Of a DNA stretch of 64,000 bases, positions 12,101 through 23,219 are shown in pieces. Source of the DNA: Carya illinoinensis (taxonomy: Eukaryota; Streptophyta; Magnoliopsida; Fagales; Juglandaceae). The DNA lies in assembly GCF_018687715.1 (NCBI RefSeq), contig NC_056759.1:31053385-31117384 (forward strand). The letters run 5' to 3'. Position 1 is the stretch's first letter, and every line of letters starts with the position of its first letter. The notes below the pieces were generated by a model. It did not search any database, was not told where the DNA came from, and worked only from the letters and a program-made list of their open reading frames with translations. The position numbers and the translations under genes were made by a program.

Positions 12101-12814
12101 ATAAGCAGTGAAATGCTTGCAACAAGCAGATACCATTAGTCCTTCACTTCCATCATCCTCTCTCAACACTCTTTCCCCCCCAAATCCATTTCTAATTTTC
12201 CCTCCAGCTTTCCGATTCCCACCCTGAAAGCCCCTCACGAACTCCACAGCGTAAGCAGAAGTGACCATCGGGTCTTCCCCCGGTGTCTCTTGGCCTCTCC
12301 CCCATCTTGGGTCCCTGAATATGTTGATATTCGGCGCCCAGAAGGTCAACCCAGCTTGTCCAACGTTGTACATTGCTCTGGCCTCAACAGCAATAGCCGA
12401 TCCAATCAAGAACCACAGGCTTCTATTGAAAGAAGCGGCTGTGACGAGGACTTGAGGGAAGCTAGTGGCTGCGGCAATCTTACCGGTGAAAGAGACTCCG
12501 GGGCCATTGGTGGCAATACCATGGAGCGATTCAGACCACCATTCATAGGCGGGTATGCCAAGCCTGGGGATACCGGTGGTGTTGTCTGTTAACTGCCGGA
12601 TCTTTTCGTGGAGCCTGAGGTGGGAGACGAGGGACTTAGCTCTGGTGGTAATTGGGAGGGAGGTGTCGCAGAAGGAGTAGTGGCTGTGATATGGAGGTTT
12701 GCATGGGTACTGGGGTTGTGAATTTGGTGTCGGCGTGATTGGTTTGGCGATGGAGCTGAAGAATTTAAGGAATTCTATGAAAAGGAACAAGAGAATTCTC
12801 CAACGGGAAGACAT
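9188..12814 (-). CDS. BXL6-like: GH3 beta-D-xylosidase / alpha-L-arabinofuranosidase, 6 exons, 797 aa
   Basis: The enzyme trims xylose and arabinose from xylan and arabinan side chains in the cell wall (known for plant BXL proteins). Exons on the minus strand are 12814-12053, 11965-11799, 11566-11469, 11336-10986, 10523-10107 and 9786-9188. They total 2394 bases and stay in frame, and all five introns are GT-AG. The start MSSRWR opens a hydrophobic signal peptide of about 23 residues, fitting secretion. The GH3 N-domain (about 80-320) has [31 protein letters not shown] and ITSDCDAVA, whose Asp315 is the expected nucleophile. The GH3 C-domain spans about 390-630, and a fibronectin III-like end finishes at 797. 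Length and motifs suit an active enzyme. It resembles Arabidopsis BXL6 more than BXL1-4, from memory. A GA-repeat sits in intron 2. Neighbours are transposons. Confidence 0.95.
11756..11780. repeat. (GA)n microsatellite in xylosidase intron 2
   Basis: A run of GA dinucleotides, CT on the coding strand, lies just downstream of the intron 2 donor. It is a likely length-polymorphic site close to a splice site. Confidence 0.9.
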
Positions 12815-13002
12815 CCTGGACTGGGACAGTGGCAGGGGCGGGTGAGTCTGAGTTCCCAGTTCCGAAAGTTTGTTGCTTTATCTTAGAAATGGATCTCTCT
12901 CTATCTTTCCCGATTTGGTTTATCTTGTGATCTGATCTGTCCGTTTTTTTTTTTTTTTTGTTTGGTTTTCTAGGTTTGTTTACATCTTCTAAATTCTTTG
13001 AT
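12815..13002. other. Upstream region of the xylosidase gene
   Basis: Read on the minus strand this is the 5' leader and promoter side. It contains an A-run on the coding strand (T14 at about 12946-12959 on plus) and GA-rich text. I see no confident TATA box. A MITE lies only about 190 bp from the start codon, at 13003-13172. Confidence 0.4.
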
Positions 13003-13172
13003 GAGTTTTGCTACATACAAGTAAAGTCGCGTACTAATCTGCGTACTAATATTAATTTTTTTATACTTAAAATTTAAATTAGTATTGTTTTCAATAAAAT
13101 CTACTTTTTGACCAATCACAATAAATTAGTACACATATTAATGCACAAGTATACTTGCAATTAGACTTTTCC
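13003..13172. mobile_element. 170-bp MITE with perfect 9-bp target duplication (GAGTTTTGCTA family, copy 1)
   Basis: Starts GAGTTTTGCTACATACAAG and ends TTAGACTTTTCC. It is flanked by the exact duplication TTCTTTGAT at 12994-13002 and 13173-13181. Its arms are partly complementary (TCGCGTACTAATCTG against the reverse complement of ATTAGTACACATATTAAT). A second 170-bp copy lies at 50879-51048. A 9-bp duplication is typical of Mutator-like elements. Confidence 0.88.
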
Positions 13173-13181
13173 TTCTTTGAT

Positions 13182-14236
13182 TGGCAACTAAATTCCCATC
13201 CCATTTTCTCAATAAATTTTAAGAAACCAACTTAATTTTTTTTACAAAATAAGCACTCTATCAGTCTATCTTACACTATATTTTAATATATAGATTTAAA
13301 AGGTGAAGAGTGACTCTTTATATTTAAGGAGTGACTATTCATCCTTTAAATCAATTTTTATATATATTTTATAAGAAATAATTCAAGATGTGGAAATAAT
13401 AATAAAGAAATAATTAAAAAAATTATTTTAATATAATAGAGAAATAATAGGAAATAGAATGTATGAAATTTTTTAAATATGAGTAAAATTTAGAAAAAAA
13501 TTATATAAAATGTGATTTCCAACTAAAATTTAGAAAAAATTATAGAAAATCAGGTGGGAATACTCAACGACCTTATTAGGTTGTGTCAACTAAAAGGACA
13601 CTTGCTTTTTAAATCTTAACCTCTTAATCCTACTTATTAAAATTTCATATTTAGTAGCTTTACGTGTAGATCACTTAAATTTAAGATTAACATGACGTAA
13701 AAAAATAGATGGAAAATAACCCCCCAACGCCCAAAAATAAATGATGTCTTGATGAGTATCCACGTTGGCTTCATTAAAATCATATTTAAATTTGATGAAA
13801 AGTACATATTTTTCATAAATTTAAAACTTCATATCCATAACTCTACATTAAATTAATCATTAGATTCATCAAAATAATAATATAATCTTATTTTTTTAAT
13901 AATAATAATTTTAATTTTTTATTATTGAGAAGGGGAAAGGAAAACTTTCCACTCATGCTCGTGCCTGGGCCCACTCGTGCCTGGGCTCGCAACAGTGCTT
14001 GCATCTTTTGACCGTTGGAGGAATAAATGGAAATCAAAAAAAAAAAAATACATTTAGCTTATGACAGTAACTCTTCAAATTTGAAGGAATCCATAGATTT
14101 AATGTAATTCAAAACTTCCCACTCATCCATTTGGCTAACTAATATAGCTATGTTTTGATGAAATTCATTATATTTTACGTTTGGCTAGGCTTTTGATGAA
14201 ACGAATGCCATCAAAAGCCATGTCAATGCCAATGCT
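13182..14236. other. AT-rich intergenic DNA
   Basis: No coding potential seen. Runs of A/T, some repeat-like text around 13290-13560, and AT-rich sequence up to the LINE target site. It probably includes the distal promoter of the xylosidase. Confidence 0.5.
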
Positions 14237-14251
14237 AACACAACTCTACTT
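14237..14251. repeat. Left 15-bp target-site duplication of the minus-strand LINE
   Basis: AACACAACTCTACTT at 14237-14251 is repeated exactly at 19877-19891. A T-run follows it directly (14252-14259). This is the poly(A) tail of a minus-strand LINE. Confidence 0.93.
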
Positions 14252-14285
14252 TTTTTTTTAAAGAACATACCTCTGTATCTTATAT

Positions 14286-14891
14286 TCATTTATCTGTATT
14301 CATTACAGTTTTGTCCTTCATTACATAGTATTGAATACCTGCAGGACCCTCCTCTATCCATATTTGTTCCCCATTTACAGTTAAGGAAAATTTTGCAAGA
14401 AAATGAGCTACTCTGCTACATTCTCTATATGTATGTATAAGCTTCCACATTGGCCTGTTCCTCAATATATCCTTAACATCTTCTACCAGCTGACCATGCC
14501 ATTCCCAATTAGACTCAGAATTATTAACAACCTTAACTATGTTCAATGCATCTCCTTCAAAAACTACCTCTGTCAAATTTAGATCTGCACAAATCCGCAA
14601 GGCACACCATAATGCTTGAAGCTCAGCTACTAAAGGGTTGCATACATTCTGCTTTTGAGAGCACACAGATACCATAAGGTCCCCATTCTCATTCCTTATC
14701 ACTACACCTGCTCCCATTCTCCCTTCTTCTAATTTTAATGTTGCATCCCAATTTGCTTTTATTTGGCCAGTTGCAGGAGCTGTCCATCGACACAGGTCTC
14801 TTTGCCTTGTTCCAACCATTTGGCACCTTGCATTTTGTTTTTGAGCTTGCTGAAACTCGGATAAACTGGCTGCAGCTTGCCTGAATATCAC
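14286..14891 (-). pseudogene. LINE RNase H domain
   Basis: A 201-codon open stretch reading IKANWDATLK, AELQALWCAL and VFEGDALNIV. It therefore shows the D, E, D acidic positions of RNase H fold plant LINE domains (RVT_3), followed by ECSRVAHFLAKF near the end. It overlaps the zf-RVT frame by 4 bases in another frame, so a frameshift separates them. Confidence 0.85.
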
Positions 14892-15463
14892 ATCAGGCCC
14901 TTCAAATTATTCTCAAAAACAAAGAAATTTCGCCTTAACCAAATCCTCCTCAACACTACAGCCATAAGCTCCAATTCCTCTTCCTGCAACTTTTCACACC
15001 AGTCTGCCCATAACTCTTGCATATCTCTTTCAGTAGATACCCACTTCTGCACTGGGCTTGCTTTGTCTGCCCATACATCCATAGCCCCACCATAACTGCA
15101 TAGAGCATGTGTAACTGTTTCCTTCTGTAATTTGCATATTGGACAGAAATAATCCCTAACAACCTTCCTGCAAGCCAGATTCCACTTTGTTGGTAAGCAA
15201 TTATTTAGTGCTTTCCATACAAACATCTTCACTACTCCAGGAATGTTCAATTTCCATATATTCTTCCAAATGTCTGTTACACCATTTGATTCCTCCCCCT
15301 TTCCTCTATGCTTCCTACTCATCTCTAAGTGGTATGCACTTGTTACATTAAACTGTCCATTTTTTGTAGGGGCCCATATTAACTTATCTAGTTTACCAGA
15401 AGGACTGATTGGTAAACTGCAGACTAGTTTTGCCTCATCTTCATTAAGAATTTCCCTTATCAT
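14888..15463 (-). pseudogene. LINE zinc-binding (zf-RVT) region
   Basis: A 191-codon frame with WKNIWKLNIPGVVKMFVWKA, NCLPTKWNL and FCPICKLQKETVTHALC. The last gives the C-x2-C...H...C pattern of zf-RVT. It ends just where the RNase H frame begins. The link to the RT part (15617-16136) is shifted and broken by stops around 15480. Confidence 0.82.
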
Positions 15464-15616
15464 CTCCTCTCTCCATGTCTTTCATATCCCATCAATTAGA
15501 TCTTTAACCTTTGCATCAACTGGTAAAGAGTGTCTGGGAGATTGAATTTTGAAAGTAGACAGCTTAGGTATCCACCTATCACCCCATATATTGATATTTT
15601 CCCCATCACCAACTCT

Positions 15617-17281
15617 TCACACCAATCCTTCCTTTAATAAATCCAAGGGACCCCATAAGCTTCTCCACATAGTTGAAGGCCTGTAAGCCAAATTTGCATC
15701 TAGTAATTTCCCATGCCTGAAATACTTCTCTCTCAGTATCCTTGCAGCCAAAGATTGTGGATTCACTAGCACTCTCCAGCATTGCTTGGCCAAGGGAGCC
15801 TTATTGAAACTCTCAAGCTCTTGGAATCCCAATCCACCACATGTTTCCAGACCCCCATCTTAGACCAGCTTCTCCATTGTATTTTATTATCCTCTTTCTT
15901 ATAGCCCCACCAAAACTTTGCATCTGTGTTGCTATCTCCTTACATAACTTCTTTGGAAGTTTAAAAACACTCATGTAATAAGTGGGGATGGATTGTATAA
16001 CTGCCTTTAGCAATACTTCCTTTCCTGAGGGAGACAAGAATTGATTTTTCCAGTTTTGAAGCTTCTTCCACACTTTGTCCTTGATGACTCTAAAAGAGTT
16101 ATACTTCGATCTACCAACTATGATTGGCAAACCCAAGTATTTTTCACAACAACTCTGCTATCTAGCCCCCATCTCTCTTATAATTCCTTCCTTCACAGAA
16201 GCTTTGACTTTAGGACTAAAAAACACTATGGTTTTCTGTTTGTTGAGGCTCTGACCTGAAGCCGCTTCATAAGTCCCAAGAATATCCATTATCTTCCTCA
16301 TTCCACCCAACTAGCCTTCCCAAAAATGATGCAATCATCTGCAAATAACAGATGGGTAACCCTTAAGCCTCCTCTAGCCACTGCCACACCTTTTAGTTCT
16401 GAACTACTTTCAGCCTTATTAAGCAAAACACTTAGTCCTTCAGCACACAAAAGGAACAAGTAAGGAGATAGTGGATCTCCTTGTCTTAATCCTCTTGAAG
16501 GCACAATAGTCTCCCCTGGCTTGCCATTAACTAACACAGCATATGTGACAGATGATATGCACTTCATTATCCACCCAATCCACCTTTCACCGAAACCCAT
16601 CTTCCTCATTATTGCCTCAAGATAGCCCCATTCTACCCTATCATAGGCCTTAGAAATATCCAGTTTTAAAGCCATACTCCCACCCTTACTTCTTTGCCTT
16701 GAATTCATAGAATGAAGTACCTCATAGGCTGCAATCACATTATCTGAAATTAACCTCCCTGGTATGAAGGCATTTTGGCTTCTTGAGATAATAGCATCCA
16801 TAACTTTCTTTAATCTGTTGGCAAGAGTTTTTGGTATAAGCTTGTACAACACATTGCACAAGCTTATTGGTCGAAAGTCATGGACAGTTTTTGGATCACT
16901 CACTTTGGGAACAAGGGCTATATAGGTATAGTTTAGAGCAGGGTTCATCTCTCCTCCATTAAGAAACTGAAGCACAGCCTTACATACATCATCACCAACA
17001 ATGTGCCAAAAGGATTGAAAGAAACAAGCTCCAAACCCATCTGGTCCTGGGGATTTTAGAGGTCCCATCATTTTCAAGGCATCTTCCACCTCCTCTCTTT
17101 TAAAAGCTTTTTCTAGGAAGTCATTCATCTCACAAGTAACATTTTCCTCAACTGTAATTGAGCATTTACTGATCATATCTTCCTTTGGCTTAACACTCTT
17201 GTACACAGCTGTAAAATGTTCATGAAAAGCTTTCTCAATCTCTTTTTCCCCTTCTTTCAAGAAGCCTCTACTATCAACCAT
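15617..17281 (-). pseudogene. LINE reverse transcriptase region
   Basis: The first frame, 17281-16298 (327 codons), holds SPGPDGFGACFFQSFW, DFRPISLCNVLYK, ALKLDISKAYDRVEW, GLRQGDPLSPYLF and the FADD active-site box. A one-base shift near 16300 moves the continuation (ASGQ..., YLGLPIIVGRSKY at about 16140) into another frame. Further shifts occur near 15880. The palm motifs are present but the protein cannot be made in one piece. Confidence 0.88.
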
Positions 17282-17377
17282 TGTGTAGATCCTGTTCCTT
17301 CTTCTTCTCTGGTTTGCACACTCATGAAAAAACCTTGTATTCTTATCACCAAGGCTATACCGGTTCCTTTTTGCTCT

Positions 17378-18418
17378 CTACCTCCACTTGATATCCTCCT
17401 GCTCCAACAAACCTCCTACTTGCTTCTGCAGGCTCTTCAACTCTTCTATGTTATAATGCCCCAGATCTTCTTGAACTTCTTTTATTTTGCTTGTAATCTG
17501 GTCTATTTCACTTGTTCTCTCTTTATCTTTTCTTTTGAAACTTCTCACTAGCATTCCACTACAGAATTTCAACCTTGTCTGCACTTTCTTGACAAAATCA
17601 GTTGACTGCTGTCCCCTGACCCATTCTTGTTTTATTTTCTCTTCACAATCTTCTTCTTTCACCCAGCTTGCCTCAAATCTAAAAGGAAACTGCCCCCTTC
17701 TCTGTCTCACCTCATTTCCTCTTGTTAAAACCAACAAAGGTAGATGGTCTGAGCTCCTAGCTGACAAGCCCTGTACACTAGCACTTCTGAACATGTCCCT
17801 CCATTTATTGTTTGCCACACATCTATCTAACCTCTCCTTTGTAAAAGAGTGGTCATTATGCCTGTTACTCCATGTATAAAAACCATTTCTGCATCCCAAG
17901 TCATACAACATAGTGTCCTCTAAAGCTCCTCTAAATTGATTCATTTGAAGTTCAGCTCTTTGTCGACCTCCCACCTTTTCAGTTTGAATAAGAATCTCAT
18001 TAAAATCTCCTACCACACACCATGGTTCCTGCTCCCTAGGCTTTAACCTCCTCAGTAGATCCCAAGAAAACATCCTCTTCCCTGTCTCAGGATGGCAATA
18101 GAACCCAGTGAATAACCACTTTATACCTTGTCCCTCCTCATTAACCTCAGCATTGATATGCCAAGTAGAATAGCTTTTAATTTCCACTTCCTCACTGTTT
18201 CTCCAATACAAAGCCAATCCCCCTTTCTTCCCCACCGACTCTACAACAAAACAACCTTCCATACCAAGTCTTCTTTTCAATCTTTCTAGTTTACTTGCTT
18301 TACTCATGGTTTCAATCAAAAAAACCATGTTGGCCTTATTCTCCCTTGTCAACAGACAAAGGTCTTGAACTGTCCGAGGGTTGCCAATCCCTCGGCAGTT
18401 CCAGCTGATAATTTTCAT
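17378..18418 (-). pseudogene. LINE AP-type endonuclease, start of ORF2
   Basis: 346 codons from MKIISWNCRGIG. The catalytic pattern of apurinic-like endonucleases is visible: WNCRG, LIET, GDFNE, TWSN and the SDH box. It ends at an in-frame TAG (17380-17378). Translation would otherwise run 32 codons on into the RT frame, so a single nonsense change (consistent with CAG to TAG) separates the two. Confidence 0.9.
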
Positions 18419-18487
18419 AATGCTAGAGCAGCCACCGCCCCCAACCTTTCCTTCTCAGAAACCTGCATCCCATCCAACCTAAGTTTC

Positions 18488-19756
18488 TTAGCATCTTCTA
18501 AACCCTCCTCTCTTTCTACCCACAAACCCTCTTTTCTTTAAAGCATTTGAAAATTTCATCTTACCTGAGGGTGGCCTACCTCTTGCCCTTCTCTTCCAAC
18601 TAGCCTTCTTTCCTTCATGCATATTCTCCTGACTTCCTTGAACTGTCTCCACCACCATCTCCTCCCTTATTGCTTCATCTTCACCTTGCACAGCTAAGTT
18701 AACTAGGATCAACTGACTGTCCTGCTCCTCATTCTGACTAGACTTCCCCACCACTCTCTCAACCTCTTTCACTACCTCATGAATTATTATATTATTTTCC
18801 CCACTTCCGCCCACACTCCCTTCCACCCCTTTTCCTTCCACATTACTCCCTTCATCCTCCTTCTCCCTCTCCTGTCCATCCATAGAGACCCCCACATCTT
18901 TTGAACCTGTGAATGATCCATGAGTATCATCACTTCCAGATTCAGTAGACATAGACTTTCTCTTCCCATCCATCCATCTACGATTCCCTGGAATAGCTCT
19001 CATCCAGACACCATATTGCAAGTCCCCTCCCTTTGACCCTTGCCTTCCCTTCTGTTCTTCCCCACAGCCCCCCTTTCCATGTGCAATTCTACCACAATAA
19101 TAACATAATTTTGGTAGTTTTTCATACTGGAAAGGGATCCACTTCCTCTTCCCATCCACATCAATAGTTCAACCCCTGGCCAAAGGCTGCTTCAAATCAC
19201 ATTCAATTCTTACCCTCAACACTCTACCCCAAGCTACACCATCCTCCTGAACATCAATCTCTCTAACCAACCCTACAGAATCACCTATCTGCTTCCCCAT
19301 CTCAATTGTCATGCAACTTAATGGCAAATTAAGCATATGAATCCAGAAGCTAACCTTATCGAAGCTTATTAGATGTGGTTGTGTATCACCATCGTAGTCT
19401 TTTAACACAAACAAATAGTTGTCAAACAACCAGGGACAGCCTCCCATAACTTTCACCTTATCCTTCTTCGATGCAAATGTAATAATGAAACTGTTATTCC
19501 CAATTTCCTGAAATTCCATATGTCTCTCCACCCTCGATATTTTCTCCATTGTAGATCTAACCACCTCCCTCCCTATCTTCCTTTCAGAGCATATCTTCCC
19601 CACTACACTCCTCTCTTCCTTATCTCGAGCTTTCTCCATAGAAATACACTGCACTCCCACCGGCGTGTTCTCCTCCTCACTCAACTTCAATCGCTCCCAA
19701 ATCCTTGCCATTTCCTCCATAATCAAACCTCTGCCTGCCTCAGCACACAGAGACAC
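18488..19756 (-). pseudogene. LINE ORF1, nucleic-acid-binding protein with one internal stop
   Basis: Two collinear frames, 19756-19169 and 19159-18488, lie in the same phase and are separated only by TGA at 19171-19169. The first half resembles the plant LINE DUF4283 domain (VMGGCPWLFDNYLFVLKDYD). The second contains a C-x2-C-x4-H-x4-C knuckle (CYYCGRIAHGKGGC), then an acidic linker and a basic tail. A CGA to TGA change would account for the stop. Confidence 0.85.
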
Positions 19757-19876
19757 TCCCGCCTTCGTCTACAGCAGCAACCACCGTAGAGTTGAAACAG
19801 ACTAACAAACTCCCCTCCTTCGTTTTCAGAGAAAACGGTTAGAGAGAGAGACTGAATATGAAATACTTGTTAAAGC

Positions 19877-19891
19877 AACACAACTCTACTT
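19877..19891. repeat. Right 15-bp target-site duplication of the minus-strand LINE
   Basis: Exact second copy of AACACAACTCTACTT. It marks the LINE 5' edge, which lies about 120 bases upstream of ORF1. Confidence 0.93.
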
Positions 19892-21793
19892 AGTTCTATT
19901 GAAAATGACATCAAACTTGATAAAACTGAATTTGATATCAATCTATGTTAATAAACTAGTTATCCAATTTGGATTGTCTCAATTCATCGAATGATTTTAC
20001 TTTTCATGATATTCATAAAAGAGATGGGTTTCTGCCAAATGCTGAGAACTAACCATTTTAATCTTCTGGAATCCTGGATGTATGAGGATTATCTCTGTCT
20101 CAGAATTTCTACCAGTGCAGCTTAGATTTAACCCAACACCATTTAATTTATTTTAAATGTGAAAACTATCTTATGGGAAAAAATTAAAATGAAATAGTTT
20201 ATAATATAGAAATAATATTTACAGTCTTAGATATAAAGTATCATGCACTCTCTTTAAAAATTAGATAATATAGGATTTATATAAAAAATATATATTATTT
20301 TTAAAAAATAGATCTTGCTCTTTAAATAAATAAAAAAATTACACATAACTTAAACACCCTAAACTGAATCTAGCATTCCTTGAGTTGTCTCATATGCTCT
20401 CGTTAGCCAGCCCTATAGTTTTGGGTTAATAAAATACGAGTCCAAGTTTTTTGGACTATTGTGTAGGTCTGAATTCAGCCCACGTTTTCGGCCTCAAAAA
20501 TAAGCCCGACTTACTTAATTCGCTATAATATGGACTTGGAAAAGGCCGAGGTTTTTGACTGAGATTTTGATCTGAGTGGCGCAAGTCGCTTGCTTGATCT
20601 TAATATGTCCTAATTACTTGTCAATTGATCTCAGTTGGGCAAACAATGCCGATAGAATATGTGAGATTAGAGTCCAATTAAAGCCTCACCTCTCGGACAA
20701 GTGACTACGAACGCTTGTCCAAACAAGTGGGAATCTCCCCTCAGAAATCCTTTCCCAAGCTGTAGACAATTCTGACAAGATCTTGAAGAAAAGTTGAGTC
20801 ATCAGTAATTAGGGTCATGTGTACCCTCAACCTAGAAAAAATAGAGGAAGAGAAGAACACGATGAGTACTTAGAGAGATTTAGGGGATGATTGGCAAGTA
20901 AGGAAGTAGCTCAAAAATCTTCAAATTTTCAAAATTTCTTATAATTTCATTCACAAACATAACTCAAATATAAAATACTTTTCGAGTTGAAGTTTTTAAC
21001 AGTTTCATCTAATCATTACCTAATCATTACTTAAATACAAAAACCAATACAACATTTTATAAACTCAAAACAAAAATAATATTACTAATAATAAATAATA
21101 TGTAAACAATTTTTAACTTTATCTATTCATTTTTATAACCTTCCAATACAATACTTATTTAAAAATATATTTTTATCTAAATTTTCCTTTTTCTTATCCC
21201 AAAACCCGATAAAAAACATTTTCATGCAAATCATTTTCTTACTATTTATAAAATTTTGAAATACTCTAAGCATTCAAACATTCGTTTAAAACTATGTGTT
21301 TTACTTATTTAGACCAACGGTGGACCCCAAAAAAAAAAAAAAAATCACTTGCCAATTATTAGTCTTGGAACATATACGTACATGCATTACTAGTCTTAAC
21401 CCTAGGTATCCTGGCCAACCTTACGACCTTCTTGTTTTGCTATTATTAAGTAAGGGAAGTACTCTAGCTAGTTATAAAGGGATTACACAAAAATAATATT
21501 ATAAATTGACATAATTTGATGTGATTCGTCAGATTATAAAGTTATTTTTATTATTAATTAGATCTAACAAATCAAATGAAATCACGTTAGTTTATGAGAT
21601 TGTTTTTATATAATTCCTTCGCAAATGTAGAAGTACTATATTATTAATACTTGGTCCTTTGAACTCATTCAAAGATGGTAAAAAATAATAAGAATAATAA
21701 TTAGGATCTCTAACGGTTTAATTTGAACGTGGTCTCCACTAGTCATATATAGATATATATATATATTTATATTTTTATAGTCCAATATTTCAT

Positions 21794-21837
<44 letters not shown>

Positions 21838-22758
21838 ATGTAATAAATTAGTATTGGGAATATATTCCTGTAGCATGCCGTCAGCTTCTTTGTTAGTACG
21901 TACAGAAGAACAAAGCCATCTTCCTGATTCTGAGCACAACAAAATCCGGCGAGCGGATCGATTGGCAGCAGTTTTGACATAAAAATCCAAAACAAAAACG
22001 AAGAAGAAGAACAAATGCAAAGTCCATCCAAAACAAAAAACAAAACACCTACAATTTGACGAAGCAGTTTCGTCTTATTATTGCATAATTTTCCAAAGTG
22101 AACGAGCTGCATGCTAGCCGTATAAAATATGAACATGCATCCGCCTGCGTCGCTCCTTGTAATATCGTGGGACTCTTGCTATTAAACTCATGGTCCCGTA
22201 GTGCACGTTATGTTTTATCTATTGCTACGTCTTTATAAGGACTTTCTGCTCACTCCAGGTATCATATCGCACTACATATATTCACCTGGCTAACATGTTA
22301 AGATCATGGCCCCCATGGTCCAGTTCATTACTGATGATCAACGCAAATGACAAAATGAACATCGATCCATCTCAATCAAGAAAATGTTCGGTCAGCGGAA
22401 GGTTTGGCATGTGCATGCTCATCATCATTCTGTGACATTTTTTTTTTAATTTTAAATTGCACCATAAAGAGGAGATAGAATAGATATTATTCTAGATAGA
22501 TTATTCTTGGAGATGATGAGTTTGTGGCTAGGGCTGGGCAATGGGTGTCTCATTACTTGGTAGGCTTGCTGATGAGCCCGGCCCATTGGATTAATTGGTG
22601 AAAAATCAACCCTTCTTATCCTAGGCAGGTGGATGGATTCTTATAAATGAATAATTTTATTTATCATCTATTTTATTATCAATTCTTGCAATATCTCATC
22701 ACATGATATCAAATGATTAATCCACAGGTTACACATAACAAATTATCTCCATAATTCC
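19892..22758. other. AT-rich intergenic DNA with microsatellites
   Basis: No credible gene. It includes an (AT)n tract near 21750-21765 and an (ATT)n tract at about 21796-21836. Around 20900-21250 there is text of the AAATTTTCAAAATTTCTTATAAT type that recalls a common MITE. A 155-codon minus-strand frame over the ATT repeat (22136-21669) is low complexity and not supported. Confidence 0.55.
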
Positions 22759-22985
22759 GAGCAGTTGGCTCAAGTACTAGTGGTAAAAGCCTTGATAATA
22801 CTTTCCCTCCGTATCTAAGCTAAGGTTTGAATCATCTTGAAATCATTTCTATGGGACTGTGGAAACTTTTCTTTAAATTGTCCGAAGTACACTTATGAGA
22901 AATTCCTTAATGAGTACTTGTGCACCCCTAGGATTAGTTGGAACTTTGTTATTAGACATCGTGTGTCAAAAAAAAAAAAAAAAAA
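22759..22985 (+). mobile_element. tRNA-derived SINE with poly(A) tail
   Basis: An A-box-like TGGCTCAAGTACTAGTGG (22766-22783) and a B-box-like GGTTTGAATC (22824-22833) are spaced about 40 bases apart, as in an internal RNA polymerase III promoter. A tRNA-unrelated body follows, ending TGTCAAAA in an 18-base A-run (22968-22985). The total of about 227 bp suits a plant SINE. No clear target duplication was found. Confidence 0.78.
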
Positions 22986-23219
22986 TCTCTAATCATTTAA
23001 TACCACATAATAAGATTGTGGAAAGATGATGATTATAAAAGAAGTAATATGTAACATTGAACTTTAAAAACTAACTTAATACGAGCCAAGGGTGAGTTGA
23101 GTAAAAGCAATCTCATAATTATTAACGTTTACTTTTTGTTGTGTTTATAAATATTAGTTAGTATACGTTTTTTAATTAAAATTAAGAATAAGAAAAAACA
23201 ACATTATTTGCAAATGGTG

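Larger units (their letters stand above)
14252..19876 (-). mobile_element. Nearly full-length L1-type LINE, 5625 bp
   Basis: Bounded by the exact 15-bp duplication on both sides, with the poly(A) tail at the left. Reading the minus strand: ORF1 (DUF4283-like plus CCHC knuckle), then ORF2 with AP endonuclease, reverse transcriptase, zf-RVT and RNase H. ORF1 is broken only by an in-frame TGA. The endonuclease-RT junction is broken only by an in-frame TAG. Frameshifts accumulate from about 16300 downward. The intact edges and modest decay make it the youngest LINE-type insertion here apart from perhaps the small one at 57.3 kb. Confidence 0.95.

Noticed and set aside
21669..22136. 155-codon minus-strand frame over an (ATT)n tract
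   Set aside because: Poly-Ile low-complexity translation with no domain; it depends on the microsatellite.
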